A stretch of 64,000 nucleotides of DNA from Burkholderiaceae bacterium (lineage in GTDB: Bacteria > Pseudomonadota > Gammaproteobacteria > Burkholderiales > Burkholderiaceae). Every line of letters begins with the position of its first letter. Position 1 is the first letter of the stretch. The DNA is taken from positions 93,625 through 157,624 of the forward strand of contig JAHFQJ010000003.1 of NCBI GenBank assembly GCA_023266335.1, in the 5' to 3' direction. The position numbers were made by a program, and so were the translations under genes. Shown here piece by piece: positions 9,561-19,289 of this stretch. Under the pieces are notes generated by a model. The model was not told the origin of the DNA. It saw only the letters and a program-made list of their open reading frames with translations, and ran no database searches.

Positions 9561-9645
9561 TAGTACATTGAGGGCGAAGCCGTGAGCCTGCGAACAACAA
9601 TTTTTACGACAGTAAAGTTCGCAAATTGAAATCTGATTAATATAT
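9561..9645 (+). repeat. Dispersed about 88-bp inverted-repeat element, copy 3 (left half diverged)
   Basis: The right half, ACGACAGTAAAGTTCGC followed by AAATTGAAATCTGATTAATATA (9606-9645), matches the other copies closely. The left half (from about 9561) has diverged and no longer shows the GTTCATTTTGCGA arm. It lies between yebC and purD, starting about 22 bp after the yebC stop. The left limit is uncertain by about 10 bp. Confidence 0.55.
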
Positions 9646-9683
9646 TTATAAATTTAGACTAAGACATAAAATATAGGTAACAT

Positions 9684-10964
9684 ATGAAAATACTTGTTGT
9701 AGGGAATGGCGGAAGAGAACATGCAATTGCATGGAAATTAGCTCAGGCAGAGAATATTCAAAAAATTTACGTAGCTCCGGGGAATGGTGGCACAGCCACT
9801 GATAAAAGATTAGAAAATATTAATATTACAGATATTCAAGAACTGGCAAAATTTGCCGCAGATGAGCAGATTGCCTTCACAGTAGTAGGACCAGAAGCAC
9901 CTCTAGCATCAGGAATTGTTGATGAATTTAGAAGTAAAAATCTTTTAATTTTCGGACCAACCAAAAAAGCTGCCCAATTAGAATCATCAAAAGCTTTTGC
10001 AAAAATTTTTATGCAGAGACATAATATTCCAACAGCGTATTATGCAATTTTCAATAATAACCAAGATGCTAAAGATTATATTTTAGAGAAGGGTGCTCCT
10101 ATTGTAATTAAAGATGATGGATTAGCGGCAGGTAAAGGCGTAGTAGTTGCTATGACAATAACCGAAGCATTAGATGCAGTTGATTTAATGCTTGGAAATG
10201 ATAGCAACAAAAATAACAGCAAACAAATTGTCATTGAGGAATATTTATCAGGTGAAGAAGCTAGCTTTATTGTTATGGCTGATGGGAAAAATATTTTACC
10301 TTTAGCTACAAGTCAAGACCACAAACGCTTAAAAGATGGTGATTTAGGTTCAAATACTGGCGGTATGGGTGCATATTCTCCAGCACCAGTTGTTACTCCA
10401 AAAGTACATGCCAGAATTATGCGTGAAATTATAGAGCCTGCTGTAAAAGGTATGGAAAAAGACGGCATACCTTATACTGGTTTTTTATATGCAGGAGTAA
10501 TGATAGACGAAAACGGAAATCCTAAAACATTAGAATTTAACTGTCGCATGGGCGACCCTGAAACACAGACAATTATGGCACGCATGAAAAGCAATCTAGT
10601 TGATGTATTTAAAATGTCTTTTGAGCAAAAATTAAACTTGGTTAATATAGAATGGGACAGGAGATGTGCTTTGGGCATAGTTTTAGCCTCGCATAATTAT
10701 CCAAATACTCCAAGAATCGGGGATAAAATAAATGGAGTAAATTATACTTCTGAAAATTCAGAAGCACCTGTAGTATTTCACGCAGGTACAAAATATAATG
10801 CTGAAAATAAAGAATTAACCACCTCCGGCGGTAGAATTTTATGTGTAGTTGCTTTAGGCGATGGGGTTAAGCAAGCTAAAAAGAATGCTTATGATGCAGT
10901 TAATAACATATCATTTGACGGCATGCAGTTCCGTACAGACATAGGATATAGGGCAATTAAATAA
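9684..10964 (+). CDS. purD: Phosphoribosylamine-glycine ligase (GAR synthetase)
   Basis: PurD catalyses the second step of de novo purine synthesis, joining glycine to phosphoribosylamine with ATP. The 426-aa ATP-grasp enzyme starts MKILVVGNGGREHAIAWKL, has VVGPEAPLASGIVDEF near residue 75, IVIKDDGLAAGKGVVVA near 137, SQDHKRLKDGDLGSNTGGMGAYSPAP near 212-237, and the metal-binding LEFNCRMGDPETQ near 288. Normal length. With guaA also present, the purine route appears to be kept. Confidence 0.97.
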   Translation: MKILVVGNGGREHAIAWKLAQAENIQKIYVAPGNGGTATDKRLENINITDIQELAKFAADEQIAFTVVGPEAPLASGIVDEFRSKNLLIFGPTKKAAQLESSKAFAKIFMQRHNIPTAYYAIFNNNQDAKDYILEKGAPIVIKDDGLAAGKGVVVAMTITEALDAVDLMLGNDSNKNNSKQIVIEEYLSGEEASFIVMADGKNILPLATSQDHKRLKDGDLGSNTGGMGAYSPAPVVTPKVHARIMREIIEPAVKGMEKDGIPYTGFLYAGVMIDENGNPKTLEFNCRMGDPETQTIMARMKSNLVDVFKMSFEQKLNLVNIEWDRRCALGIVLASHNYPNTPRIGDKINGVNYTSENSEAPVVFHAGTKYNAENKELTTSGGRILCVVALGDGVKQAKKNAYDAVNNISFDGMQFRTDIGYRAIK

Positions 10965-11096
10965 TATACTAAATATACTCCAAATCATCATAACATACTT
11001 AGTGAATTTGAATTCATACCATGCCTTTCCCTAATTTATCAGGGCAGGGCAAGGATAGCTTATTTTTCTATGATTTCTCTTATTCAACTAGCATTC

Positions 11097-12152
11097 TTAT
11101 TTGTTTTTTTGTATTTTTATAAAAATATCTTGTATAAAATCATTAGGAATTAAAGCCTCTAAATTTAATACCCATACTTCTTTATTTAAAGTATGAATTA
11201 AAGAATTTTTATTATATTTGACTAAATCTTTTTCGGTAATAATAATTATATTATACTCATGATAATTCTTATTAATCTCTAATATATGCTTATTTGTAAG
11301 CTCTTGATGATCATTTAAATTAAAATAAATATTAGCATTTATATTAAACTCATCAAATAATTTTTTGATATTCTGCGGATGAGCAATACCGGCAGCAATT
11401 AATATATTTTGATTTTTAAAATCACTAATTGATTTAATTTCATTAGATTTCATATTATATAAATTTTTATTTACGCGCTTACTTTTAACGGCTTTACTTT
11501 GGCTGTTATGAATAATTTTATTAGAAATATTATCACCCGAATATAATGAATAATCCCATTTTCTAATATTTTCTCTAAGCGGACCTGATGGTAATAAGGT
11601 ATTATTCCCTGTTTCAAAATTATTAAATACTACACACTCTATGTCTCTTTGCATTTTTAAATGCTGTAGACCATCATCACTAATGATTACATCTAAATCT
11701 TGATATGTATTTAATAAAGTCTCTATTGCAAGCACTCTATTGCTGTGTACACAAATCGGCAAATGAGTTTTTTGAAATATAAGTAACGGCTCATCACCAA
11801 CTTGGTTTGCATTATGATTATTATTTATAATAATCGGATTTATAATTTTGGCTTTATAACCTCGGCTTATAATACCTACATTTAATTTTTTGTGTTTTAA
11901 AGCTAATGCAAGTGAAATTACCACAGGTGTTTTGCCAGATCCGCCTGATACAATATTTCCTATAACAATAACTGGTATTCTGCATTTATATGATTTTATA
12001 AGCTTATGTTTATATAGGGCTATTCTTATTACTGTAAATACAAAATAAATGAAACTGAAAGGAAGTAATACACTATACAATAGTTTAAGAAATATTTTTT
12101 CTATTGTAGAGTTATCTTTATTCGGATACCATAATTTGTTAATGATGTTCAT
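11097..12152 (-). CDS. lpxK: Tetraacyldisaccharide 4'-kinase
   Basis: LpxK phosphorylates the lipid A precursor disaccharide at the inner membrane. The 351-aa protein has an N-terminal membrane-anchor helix (about 20-45), the P-loop GNIVSGGSGKTPV near residue 70, NQVGDEPLLI, and ISDDGLQHLKMQRDIE near 160. A segment around 205-240 is lysine- and asparagine-rich and longer than usual. It is convergent with purD. msbA and kdsB, frequent neighbours, are absent. Its presence indicates that lipopolysaccharide lipid A is still made. Confidence 0.94.
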   Translation of the reverse strand: MNIINKLWYPNKDNSTIEKIFLKLLYSVLLPFSFIYFVFTVIRIALYKHKLIKSYKCRIPVIVIGNIVSGGSGKTPVVISLALALKHKKLNVGIISRGYKAKIINPIIINNNHNANQVGDEPLLIFQKTHLPICVHSNRVLAIETLLNTYQDLDVIISDDGLQHLKMQRDIECVVFNNFETGNNTLLPSGPLRENIRKWDYSLYSGDNISNKIIHNSQSKAVKSKRVNKNLYNMKSNEIKSISDFKNQNILIAAGIAHPQNIKKLFDEFNINANIYFNLNDHQELTNKHILEINKNYHEYNIIIITEKDLVKYNKNSLIHTLNKEVWVLNLEALIPNDFIQDIFIKIQKNK

Positions 12153-12316
12153 TTGTTTATAAGGGAGTTTTATGTCTTATTGTATTGTAATTATACATTT
12201 ATCATTCAGTTAAAAAATAGTATAATTACTAGTCTATTAATTTATATTAAACACATATAATATATATAAATATTTTGCAATGAATTATCTCATCAACCCA
12301 ACTACTCACTAAAAAT

Positions 12317-14128
12317 ATGCTAAATAAAAAAATGGCTAAATTAATATTTATAACATTTCTTAGTTTTATGCTTGCCGGATGCGGCGGAGGGGGCAGTAGT
12401 GAAGGCGGAGGTAATAATCAATCTCCGAATAATTCACAGCCTTCACAAAAAATCACGCTTATGGTTTATTTTGCTGCAGATAATAACCTAGGTCCATATG
12501 CCAAGCAAGATATTGAAGAATTAAGGCTTGCGGCAACAAATAGTAATATTAAAGTTATTTTTCAGACAGAATACCCTGAAAGTTCTCATACTATGAGGGG
12601 TGTGATTGAAAATAATAAAATAAATTATATTGATACAGGTTCTAATCTGAATATGGCAGATAAAAAAACCTTACAAGAATTTATAGCTTGGGGTAAAACT
12701 AATTATAAAGCAGATAAATATATTGTATCTTTATGGTCTCATGGATTAGGCTGGAGATTTAATGGAGTTAGCGGGGATTTACATACAAAATTAGCTGCTG
12801 GAAGCGTAGTGAGTGAGGAAGTAACTAATATAGATGCTCCATTTCATGTAAAATTTAATGAAAATAAATTCATAACTTCTTCAGATAATACTACAGCAAT
12901 AAAAGGAGCAATTGCAGATGATACAAGCAATAGCTTTATGAGTATTGCTGATATTGGTGAAGCACTAAAATCTGCCGGCGGCGCTGATATATTGGTTTTT
13001 GATGCGTGTTTAATGCAGATGGCAGAAGTTGCATACTCTATAAAAGATGCAGCAAAAGTTATGATAGCCTCTGAAGATAATGTTCCTGCAACAGGTTTTC
13101 AATATACAAATCTGATTAATTCAATAGCAAATTCTGCAGATTTAACTAATCAGAAAATTGGTGAAAAAATAGCTCAAACCTATATTGAAAGCTATCAAAA
13201 TTCTAAAACAGCAGTGCAGGTATCAGTACTTGATTTAACCAAATTAACTGATTTACGTAATTCAGTTGCTAATTTCAGTGCATCTTTATATCCAATTGTT
13301 GATAGTGAAAAAGGTAATATTTCTCAGGCTAAACAGCAATCATCAGATTTTTATAATCAGGGACATATGGATTTAGCTGGTTTTATGCAGAATTATAAAA
13401 ACATTACAAGCAATACAGGTATAAAATTAAAAATAGATGATGTTTTAAGCAAAGCCAGCAGCGTAGTTTTATATAATAACATTTATATTCCTGCTAATAC
13501 TACCTCATATAATCAAGGAGCAAAAGGGATTGGGCTGTATTTGCCGTCATCTGCTCAAATTAATCAAGATGCTAGTTTACTGGCACAATATCAAAATTTA
13601 GATTTTAATAAAAATATTACATCAGGAAGAGCTTGGTCTGATATTGTTCAAAGTTATTCAAATGCTACAGCTATTCCTAAGGTAGTAGGTAAATTTGATT
13701 ATATTGCAAGATGGAGTGACCCGAATATTGATATAGATTTATTGATACAAGATCCGTCTAATTCGATTTTAACAGCATTCAATTCAAGCAGCAGTATTGC
13801 AGGAAATGGTATTTTTACTCAAGATTCTATTTTATCAAATCAGCCTACTGAAAGTTATTTTGCAAATGAAATGATTACATCAGGTCCATATGGGGTTTAT
13901 TTATTTTACACAGGATGTAGCAATGGAAATAATCCTAGCACAGATGTAAATGTTTATTATAAAGACCGTACCCAGTCTCCGGCTGCAGAAATATTGGTAG
14001 GCAGTTATAATTTAAACTGTTCAAATAGAGTTGCAGCCAGTATGTCTTTAAATAACCGTGCTGAATTGAAAACTGTGGGTAATGGTTATTATACTAATTT
14101 CAGATTTGTGCAGGAAATTAATAGATAA
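12317..14128 (+). CDS. Clostripain-like (C11) cysteine peptidase, predicted lipoprotein
   Basis: The N-terminus is a lipoprotein signal: hydrophobic LIFITFLSFMLAGC, with the lipobox cysteine near residue 23, then a Gly/Ser/Asn-rich linker. The catalytic domain has MVYFAADNNLGPYAKQDIEEL, the histidine in LWSHGLGW (about H142) and the cysteine in FDACLMQMAEVAY (about C231), followed by ASEDNVPATGFQY, all diagnostic of clan CD family C11. Residues 455-600 form a beta-rich C-terminal domain (FDYIARWSDPNIDIDLLIQD) resembling a pre-peptidase-type domain. It probably acts at the cell surface or in the periplasm. Substrate is unknown. Stand-alone gene between lpxK (divergent) and fumC. Confidence 0.85.
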   Translation: MLNKKMAKLIFITFLSFMLAGCGGGGSSEGGGNNQSPNNSQPSQKITLMVYFAADNNLGPYAKQDIEELRLAATNSNIKVIFQTEYPESSHTMRGVIENNKINYIDTGSNLNMADKKTLQEFIAWGKTNYKADKYIVSLWSHGLGWRFNGVSGDLHTKLAAGSVVSEEVTNIDAPFHVKFNENKFITSSDNTTAIKGAIADDTSNSFMSIADIGEALKSAGGADILVFDACLMQMAEVAYSIKDAAKVMIASEDNVPATGFQYTNLINSIANSADLTNQKIGEKIAQTYIESYQNSKTAVQVSVLDLTKLTDLRNSVANFSASLYPIVDSEKGNISQAKQQSSDFYNQGHMDLAGFMQNYKNITSNTGIKLKIDDVLSKASSVVLYNNIYIPANTTSYNQGAKGIGLYLPSSAQINQDASLLAQYQNLDFNKNITSGRAWSDIVQSYSNATAIPKVVGKFDYIARWSDPNIDIDLLIQDPSNSILTAFNSSSSIAGNGIFTQDSILSNQPTESYFANEMITSGPYGVYLFYTGCSNGNNPSTDVNVYYKDRTQSPAAEILVGSYNLNCSNRVAASMSLNNRAELKTVGNGYYTNFRFVQEINR

Positions 14129-14141
14129 AAGGCACGCAAAA

Positions 14142-14209
14142 CTTCATTCCTACACAGGCGAGAATCTTGTAAAACAGCACCCTGGATACCTGCCTTCGCA
14201 GGCATGACT
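14142..14209 (-). repeat. Dispersed intergenic repeat of the MPAKAGIQ type
   Basis: Read on the minus strand, the segment has CATGCCTGCGAAGGCAGG, a 5-bp stem hairpin (CCTGC/GCAGG), then ATCCAGG. About 30 bases later comes a second decayed arm ending TAGGAATGAAGT. One frame reads VMPAKAGIQ and later SRLCRNEV, the familiar translation artefact of a widespread proteobacterial intergenic repeat. The GC content stands out from its surroundings, which fits an acquired element. It lies between the clostripain gene and fumC. Confidence 0.7.
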
Positions 14210-14321
14210 CCATGGCAAAAAAAATCACAAAAATAAAGATTTTTATTTACGAGACTCAAAATTATAAAATGCCTCCCTGTAGTTAATACTCTAAAAAAAT
14301 ATAAATATAAGGCAAACATTT

Positions 14322-15707
14322 ATGCGCACTGAATCAGATTCAATGGGTTCTATTGATGTTCCGTCAGATAAATATTGGGGCGCTCAGACAGAACGTTCAA
14401 TTAAAAATTTCCCGATTGGAGTATCACGCTTTAAATGGCAGTATCCAATTATAAAGGCAATTGGTATATTAAAAAAATCAGCAGCTTTGTCAAATTATAA
14501 ATTGGGGCAGTTATCACAAGAAATCTCTACTGCTATAATAAAAGCAGCTGATGAAGTTATTTCAGGAAGTTTGAATGCAAATTTTCCATTAGTTGTATTC
14601 CAAACCGGTTCTGGTACTCAATCAAATATGAATGCTAATGAAGTAATATCAAATCGGGCAATTGAGGTAATGGGCGGAGTAATCGGCAGTAAAAATCCGG
14701 TTCATCCTAACGATCATGTTAATTTAGGACAATCGTCAAACGATACATTTCCAACTGCAATGTATATTGCTGTAGTGATGGAATTATTTGAGACATTATT
14801 TCCAAGTATTGAAAGTTTACGTAATACATTATTTTATAAATCACAAAAATTTTGTGATATAGTAAAAGTAGGGCGTACTCATTTACAAGATGCAACTCCA
14901 ATTACATTAGGGCAAGAGATTAGCAGCTGGGTCGCGCAAATTGATTATGCTTTATATGCACTTAGAACTAATATGGAAGGCTTGTATGACTTAGCAATTG
15001 GGGGAACTGCTGTAGGTACCGGATTAAATGCACATCCATTATTCGGAGAAGAATGTGCTAAAAATATAGCAGAAATTACAGGTCGCCCATTTAAATCATC
15101 GCAAAATAAATTCTTTTCTTTAGCCGCACACGATGCACTTGTAAATACATCTGCAGCAATTAGAACATTGGCTATGGCTTTACTTAAAATTGCTAATGAT
15201 GTGCGCTGGCTTGCAAGCGGTCCTAGATGTGGCATTGGAGAAATTACTATCCCAGAAAATGAACCAGGCTCTTCAATTATGCCGGGTAAAGTTAATCCAA
15301 CTCAATGCGAAGCATTAACTATGGTATGTGTGCAAGTGTTTGGAAACGATGCAGCGGTGGCATTTGCCGGAAGTCAAGGAAATTTTCAGTTAAATGTGTA
15401 TAAACCCGTCATGGTGCATAATGTACTGGAAAGCATTGAATTATTAGCAAATGCATGTAGTTCATTTAATGATAATTGTGCAATTGGAATAGAGCCGAAT
15501 TTACAGCAAATAAAAACTAATCTTGAAAAGAATTTAATGCTTGTTACTGCTCTAAACCGCTATATTGGCTATGATAATGCCGCACTAATTGCTAAAACAG
15601 CTCATCATCAAGGTACAACATTACGTCAAACTGCAATTGAACTTGGACTTATTTCAGAACAAGATTTTGACAAATATATTATACCTTTAGATATGACACA
15701 TTCTTAA
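14322..15707 (+). CDS. fumC: Fumarate hydratase, class II
   Basis: FumC is the iron-free, oxidant-stable fumarase of the TCA cycle, converting fumarate to malate. The 461-aa protein has [17 protein letters not shown] near 93-110, [15 protein letters not shown] near 135, [12 protein letters not shown] near 185 and the superfamily signature [11 protein letters not shown] near 316. Normal length. An iron-sulfur class I fumarase is also encoded at 55088-56641, so this organism carries both types. Confidence 0.96.
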   Translation: MRTESDSMGSIDVPSDKYWGAQTERSIKNFPIGVSRFKWQYPIIKAIGILKKSAALSNYKLGQLSQEISTAIIKAADEVISGSLNANFPLVVFQTGSGTQSNMNANEVISNRAIEVMGGVIGSKNPVHPNDHVNLGQSSNDTFPTAMYIAVVMELFETLFPSIESLRNTLFYKSQKFCDIVKVGRTHLQDATPITLGQEISSWVAQIDYALYALRTNMEGLYDLAIGGTAVGTGLNAHPLFGEECAKNIAEITGRPFKSSQNKFFSLAAHDALVNTSAAIRTLAMALLKIANDVRWLASGPRCGIGEITIPENEPGSSIMPGKVNPTQCEALTMVCVQVFGNDAAVAFAGSQGNFQLNVYKPVMVHNVLESIELLANACSSFNDNCAIGIEPNLQQIKTNLEKNLMLVTALNRYIGYDNAALIAKTAHHQGTTLRQTAIELGLISEQDFDKYIIPLDMTHS

Positions 15708-15718
15708 TTAATATAGAC

Positions 15719-16045
15719 TTAGAGGTTATGCAAATAATAAGTTAGATAAATTTTTGCATAAAAAATAATATGTAAGTTATTAATAAAACTATCAATAGAT
15801 TTAACATAATATTTACCTTTTCTAATTAAATTAGAACAGTAATGTCTCAATTGTGGATTAAAACTTTCTATCAAATTTGTTTCTTTACCTTTATTAACTA
15901 TAAATTTGTGTATCTCATATATTGTCATTATTACTCTCGCATTCTTTACATTTCCCATACTGGAGCATATTATTTGCACAATCACTATAAAACGGTATAT
16001 TTGACTACAGCTTGTATATAAGATAAAATCATAAATGATACTCAT
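15719..16045 (-). pseudogene. IS1-family transposase C-terminal relic
   Basis: The minus-strand frame ends with KGKETNLIESFN, then QLRHYCSNLIRKGKYYVKS, then SFINNLHII. This matches the C-terminal part of IS1-type (InsB) DDE transposases, where a TNxIExFNxxLRxxxxRLxRK block carries the final catalytic glutamate and is followed by an SKS-like motif. The N-terminal zinc finger and first aspartates are not recognisable, and I see no intact terminal inverted repeats. It therefore looks like a degraded fragment left between fumC and ygfZ. Short length and AT bias limit certainty. Confidence 0.6.
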
Positions 16046-16070
16046 TTAGGTATTTCTTCCAAAAACATCT

Positions 16071-16967
16071 ATGCATAATCTTGATTTATCACAAAAAATA
16101 AAGCTCATTCAAATTAGCGGGGACGATAGTGAAATTTTTTTAAATTCACAGCTAACACAAGATATAAAAACTTTAAATACAGAACGGGCGTGTTTATTTG
16201 CTTATTGTTCTCCAAAGGGCAGAATGTTGGCAAACGGGGTAATTTACAAGAAAAATCAAAATTACTATATGCTCGTTGAGGCAAGTATTATTGGGGTTTT
16301 TGTAAAAAAAATATCTATGTATATTTTAAGAAGTAAAGTAAAAATAAATATTGTTGATAATTCTGCATATTCTCTATCTTATAAAAAAATTGAAAATTTA
16401 CCATCAGAGCATGCATTTTTAAGCTCTATAGAGAAAGAAAATACTTATTATATTAGCTGGTTTGAAAATAAACACATAGTTATAAATTATCATGATAATA
16501 TTAATATAGAAAATAATAATTTAGATAATTTATACTTGGATCTAGATGAATTTACGCATGACAGCATCCAACATGGATTATTTTTTATCAATAGCCAAAA
16601 TACTGAAACATACGTTCCGCAAATGCTTAATTTTGAAAAATTAGGCGGAGTTAGTTTTAAAAAAGGCTGTTATCCGGGGCAGGAAATTGTTGCACGTTCT
16701 CAATATTTAGGCAAAATAAAAAAAACAAGTATTTACGCTAGCCTAGAATTAGAAGGTAGTAATATTGATATTTCTAATTTACCCATAGAAATTAATTCTG
16801 ATAATAAACAAAATAATTTAGAACAGCCTCAAATTATTGAGTTGGTTACTTTTCAAAACAAACTGCATTTACTTTTATGCATCCGTGCTGAATATCTTTT
16901 GCTGGATAATTTAACTTTAACTATTTTAGCTAAAAATTTAGAATATAAATTATATTTTAAAGATTAA
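16071..16967 (+). CDS. ygfZ: YgfZ/GcvT-like folate-dependent iron-sulfur repair protein
   Basis: YgfZ supports tetrahydrofolate-dependent synthesis or repair of certain Fe-S enzymes. The 298-aa protein has an N-terminal GcvT-like fold (FLNSQLTQDIKTL, FAYCSPKGRMLANGVI) and the diagnostic motif KGCYPGQEIVARSQYLGK near residues 202-219 with the key cysteine. The C-terminal beta-barrel part is short and asparagine-rich. First gene of a tight plus-strand run with trpF, the iron permease and rluC. A class I (Fe-S) fumarase in the same genome is a plausible client. Confidence 0.88.
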   Translation: MHNLDLSQKIKLIQISGDDSEIFLNSQLTQDIKTLNTERACLFAYCSPKGRMLANGVIYKKNQNYYMLVEASIIGVFVKKISMYILRSKVKINIVDNSAYSLSYKKIENLPSEHAFLSSIEKENTYYISWFENKHIVINYHDNINIENNNLDNLYLDLDEFTHDSIQHGLFFINSQNTETYVPQMLNFEKLGGVSFKKGCYPGQEIVARSQYLGKIKKTSIYASLELEGSNIDISNLPIEINSDNKQNNLEQPQIIELVTFQNKLHLLLCIRAEYLLLDNLTLTILAKNLEYKLYFKD

Positions 16968-16996
16968 ATAAAATTGATATAAATCAAATAATTAAT

Positions 16997-17707
16997 ATGT
17001 TTCAATTATTTAATAATACTGGGCAGCCAGCTTCAGCTGCATTAATTAAAATGTGTGGGTTTACACGTGTGCAAGATATAGAATGTGCAATTGAAAATAA
17101 TGTTAATGCCGTTGGTTTTGTTTTTTATCCGAAAAGTCAAAGATATATTGACTTAGAGCAGGCAAAAATTCTGACTCAAAATGTACCTGAAAATATTCAA
17201 GTTACTGGTTTATTTGTAAATGCAAATACAGAAACTATAGCAAATATATGTGAAAAAATAAGAATAGATTTATTGCAGTTTCACGGGGATTTAAATATTG
17301 AAACCCCAGAATGGTGCAGAGAATGTGCTGGATTAGTAAATAAACATTATATTAAAGCCGTTGGTATTCATAATAATTCAAGTACTGATTTTATTAGCAC
17401 AACTTATGATAAATATATGGGCAATAATGCACAAGGAATATTGCTTGATACCAAAACTTCCGGTTATGGCGGCAGCGGAGTAAGTTTTAATTGGGATATT
17501 ATTCCTAAATATTTACTAGCTGATAATAAATCACGGATTATTTTAAGCGGCGGTATTAATCTTAACAATTTGCTTCAAGCATTAGCCTTACAGCCTTACG
17601 CGGTTGATTTAAGCAGTGCAGTTGAAAACGGCATTAATGGTATTAAAGATACAGATAAAATTAAGCAAATTATGCATCTAATAAAGTCTCAAAATAATAA
17701 TGAATAA
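16997..17707 (+). CDS. trpF: Phosphoribosylanthranilate isomerase
   Basis: TrpF performs the Amadori isomerisation in tryptophan synthesis. The 236-aa TIM-barrel has the catalytic cysteine in IKMCGFTR near residue 22, AVGFVFYPKSQRYI near 41, LLQFHGDL near 94, the aspartate in LLDTKTSGYGGSG near 150, and the phosphate-binding ILSGGINLNN near 190. It is somewhat longer than the usual 200-210 aa. trpA, trpB and trpC are not adjacent, so whether the pathway is complete cannot be judged here. Its stop overlaps the next start by 8 bp. Confidence 0.93.
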   Translation: MFQLFNNTGQPASAALIKMCGFTRVQDIECAIENNVNAVGFVFYPKSQRYIDLEQAKILTQNVPENIQVTGLFVNANTETIANICEKIRIDLLQFHGDLNIETPEWCRECAGLVNKHYIKAVGIHNNSSTDFISTTYDKYMGNNAQGILLDTKTSGYGGSGVSFNWDIIPKYLLADNKSRIILSGGINLNNLLQALALQPYAVDLSSAVENGINGIKDTDKIKQIMHLIKSQNNNE

Positions 17708-19286
17708 TATTGATAAAATAAATGTATATACTGCAAAAATTTTATCCAGCTTAATTTTAGTATTATTTATTTTTATAATATGCCTGCCAATTATATATTT
17801 AATTAGTGAAAGTTTTTCAGCAAAATTAGATACATGGCATCATTTATGGCAATATGTAATGAAAGAGTATATTACTACTTCATTGATATTAGTTACAGAA
17901 TCAGTGATAATCTGCAGTATTATCGGTGTTTACGGAGCTTGGTTTACAAGCCAGTATAACTTTAGGCATCATGCTCTTTGTCATTGGTTATTAATCGTGC
18001 CTTTAGCTATACCTAGCTATATTTTGGCATATTCTTACACAGACTTATTACAATTTTCCGGTACTTTTCAAACATTTATGCGCTCTATATTTCCTAATTT
18101 TAGATTACCGGATGTGCGGAGTTTACCTTTTGCAGTATTTATATTCAGCATAAATTTATATCCTTACGTTTATTTAATTTGTTATTCTGCATTTAGTTTA
18201 TGCAATAAGCATATTTTTGAAGTTGGAAAAATGCTGGGCGAAAAAAATATTTTTTATCGAATTGCCTTACCTTTAATCCGCCCAAGTTTAGTTGCTTCAT
18301 TATCTTTAGTATCAATGGAAATATTATCTGATTACGGCACTGTAAGTTACTTTGGGTTACAAACTTTTTCATTAGGCATCTACCGTTCATGGCTAAATTT
18401 TGATGATAAAGCTAATGCTATGCTTCTTTCTGCTATTTTACTGGCTGTAATTGCATTATTATTATTTATTGAATATAGAGCCAGAAAAAAACAAAAATTT
18501 TATAGCTCAAGATTACATAAAAACATAGACAAAGAATATATATGTTTAAAAAAATCATATAAAATTTGGACATTAGCAATTTTATTATTTAGTTTAGCAC
18601 TGATTATTCCAATCTGTACTATGATGCATTTATTTTTACAAGACATGATTATCAATTATAATTGGCATCAATATTTAACATGGTTAAAAAATACGTTAAT
18701 AGTTGCAGGAATTGCTAGTTTTTTGACTGTATTTATATCTTTTATATTTAACATCATGTTTAAAAATAGTAATATTTTAAATATGGGAGCATTTGGATAT
18801 GCTATACCAGGTACAATTTTAGCTATTAGTATTTTAGGAGTTATAAGTTTTTTTTCTAAAAATGTTGTAGATATTAATAGTTATCTTAGTGCCAGCATTT
18901 GGATGTTAATTTATGCATATTTTATTAGATTTTTCGCTATAGCACATAAAGGCATATCAACTAATTATCAACAGTTATCGCCAAATTTAGGTGATGCAGC
19001 ACAGCTTTTAGGCTCAAATAAACTGCAAGTTATAATAAGAGTATATTTACCTTTGCTTAAACAAAGTTTATTCAGCAGTTTTCTATTAGTTGGCATTGAT
19101 GCAGTTAAAGAATTACCCTGTACTATGTTACTAAGACCGTTTAATTTTGATACCTTGGCAGTAATCAGCAATCAATTAGCAAGTGATGAAAGAATTGCAG
19201 AACTATCATTACCAGCTTTAACTATGATTACATTAAGTTTAATCCCCATGTTTGTTTTTTATAAAAAATCAAATTTAACCACATAA
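17700..19286 (+). CDS. Iron(III) ABC transporter permease, FbpB/SfuB type
   Basis: This is a 528-aa inner membrane permease made of two fused binding-protein-dependent transport domains and about 12 hydrophobic segments, as in FbpB. Two EAA-type cytoplasmic loops are visible: EVGKMLGEKNIFYRIALPLIRP near residue 175, and DAAQLLGSNKLQVIIRVYLPL near 430. The FbpB-like ILSDYGTVSYFG follows the first. The periplasmic iron-binding protein and ATPase are not encoded next to it, which is unusual. It starts inside the trpF end (8-bp overlap) and ends 3 bp before rluC, suggesting one transcript. Confidence 0.87.
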   Translation: MNNIDKINVYTAKILSSLILVLFIFIICLPIIYLISESFSAKLDTWHHLWQYVMKEYITTSLILVTESVIICSIIGVYGAWFTSQYNFRHHALCHWLLIVPLAIPSYILAYSYTDLLQFSGTFQTFMRSIFPNFRLPDVRSLPFAVFIFSINLYPYVYLICYSAFSLCNKHIFEVGKMLGEKNIFYRIALPLIRPSLVASLSLVSMEILSDYGTVSYFGLQTFSLGIYRSWLNFDDKANAMLLSAILLAVIALLLFIEYRARKKQKFYSSRLHKNIDKEYICLKKSYKIWTLAILLFSLALIIPICTMMHLFLQDMIINYNWHQYLTWLKNTLIVAGIASFLTVFISFIFNIMFKNSNILNMGAFGYAIPGTILAISILGVISFFSKNVVDINSYLSASIWMLIYAYFIRFFAIAHKGISTNYQQLSPNLGDAAQLLGSNKLQVIIRVYLPLLKQSLFSSFLLVGIDAVKELPCTMLLRPFNFDTLAVISNQLASDERIAELSLPALTMITLSLIPMFVFYKKSNLTT

Positions 19287-19289
19287 TTT

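Noticed and set aside
11030..11056. CCCT-AGGG pairing between purD and lpxK as an intrinsic terminator
   Set aside because: Only a 4-bp stem with ragged extensions and no adjacent T run on either strand.
14089..14319. 76-codon minus-strand frame containing VMPAKAGIQ
   Set aside because: This peptide is the known translation artefact of an intergenic repeat, not a protein.
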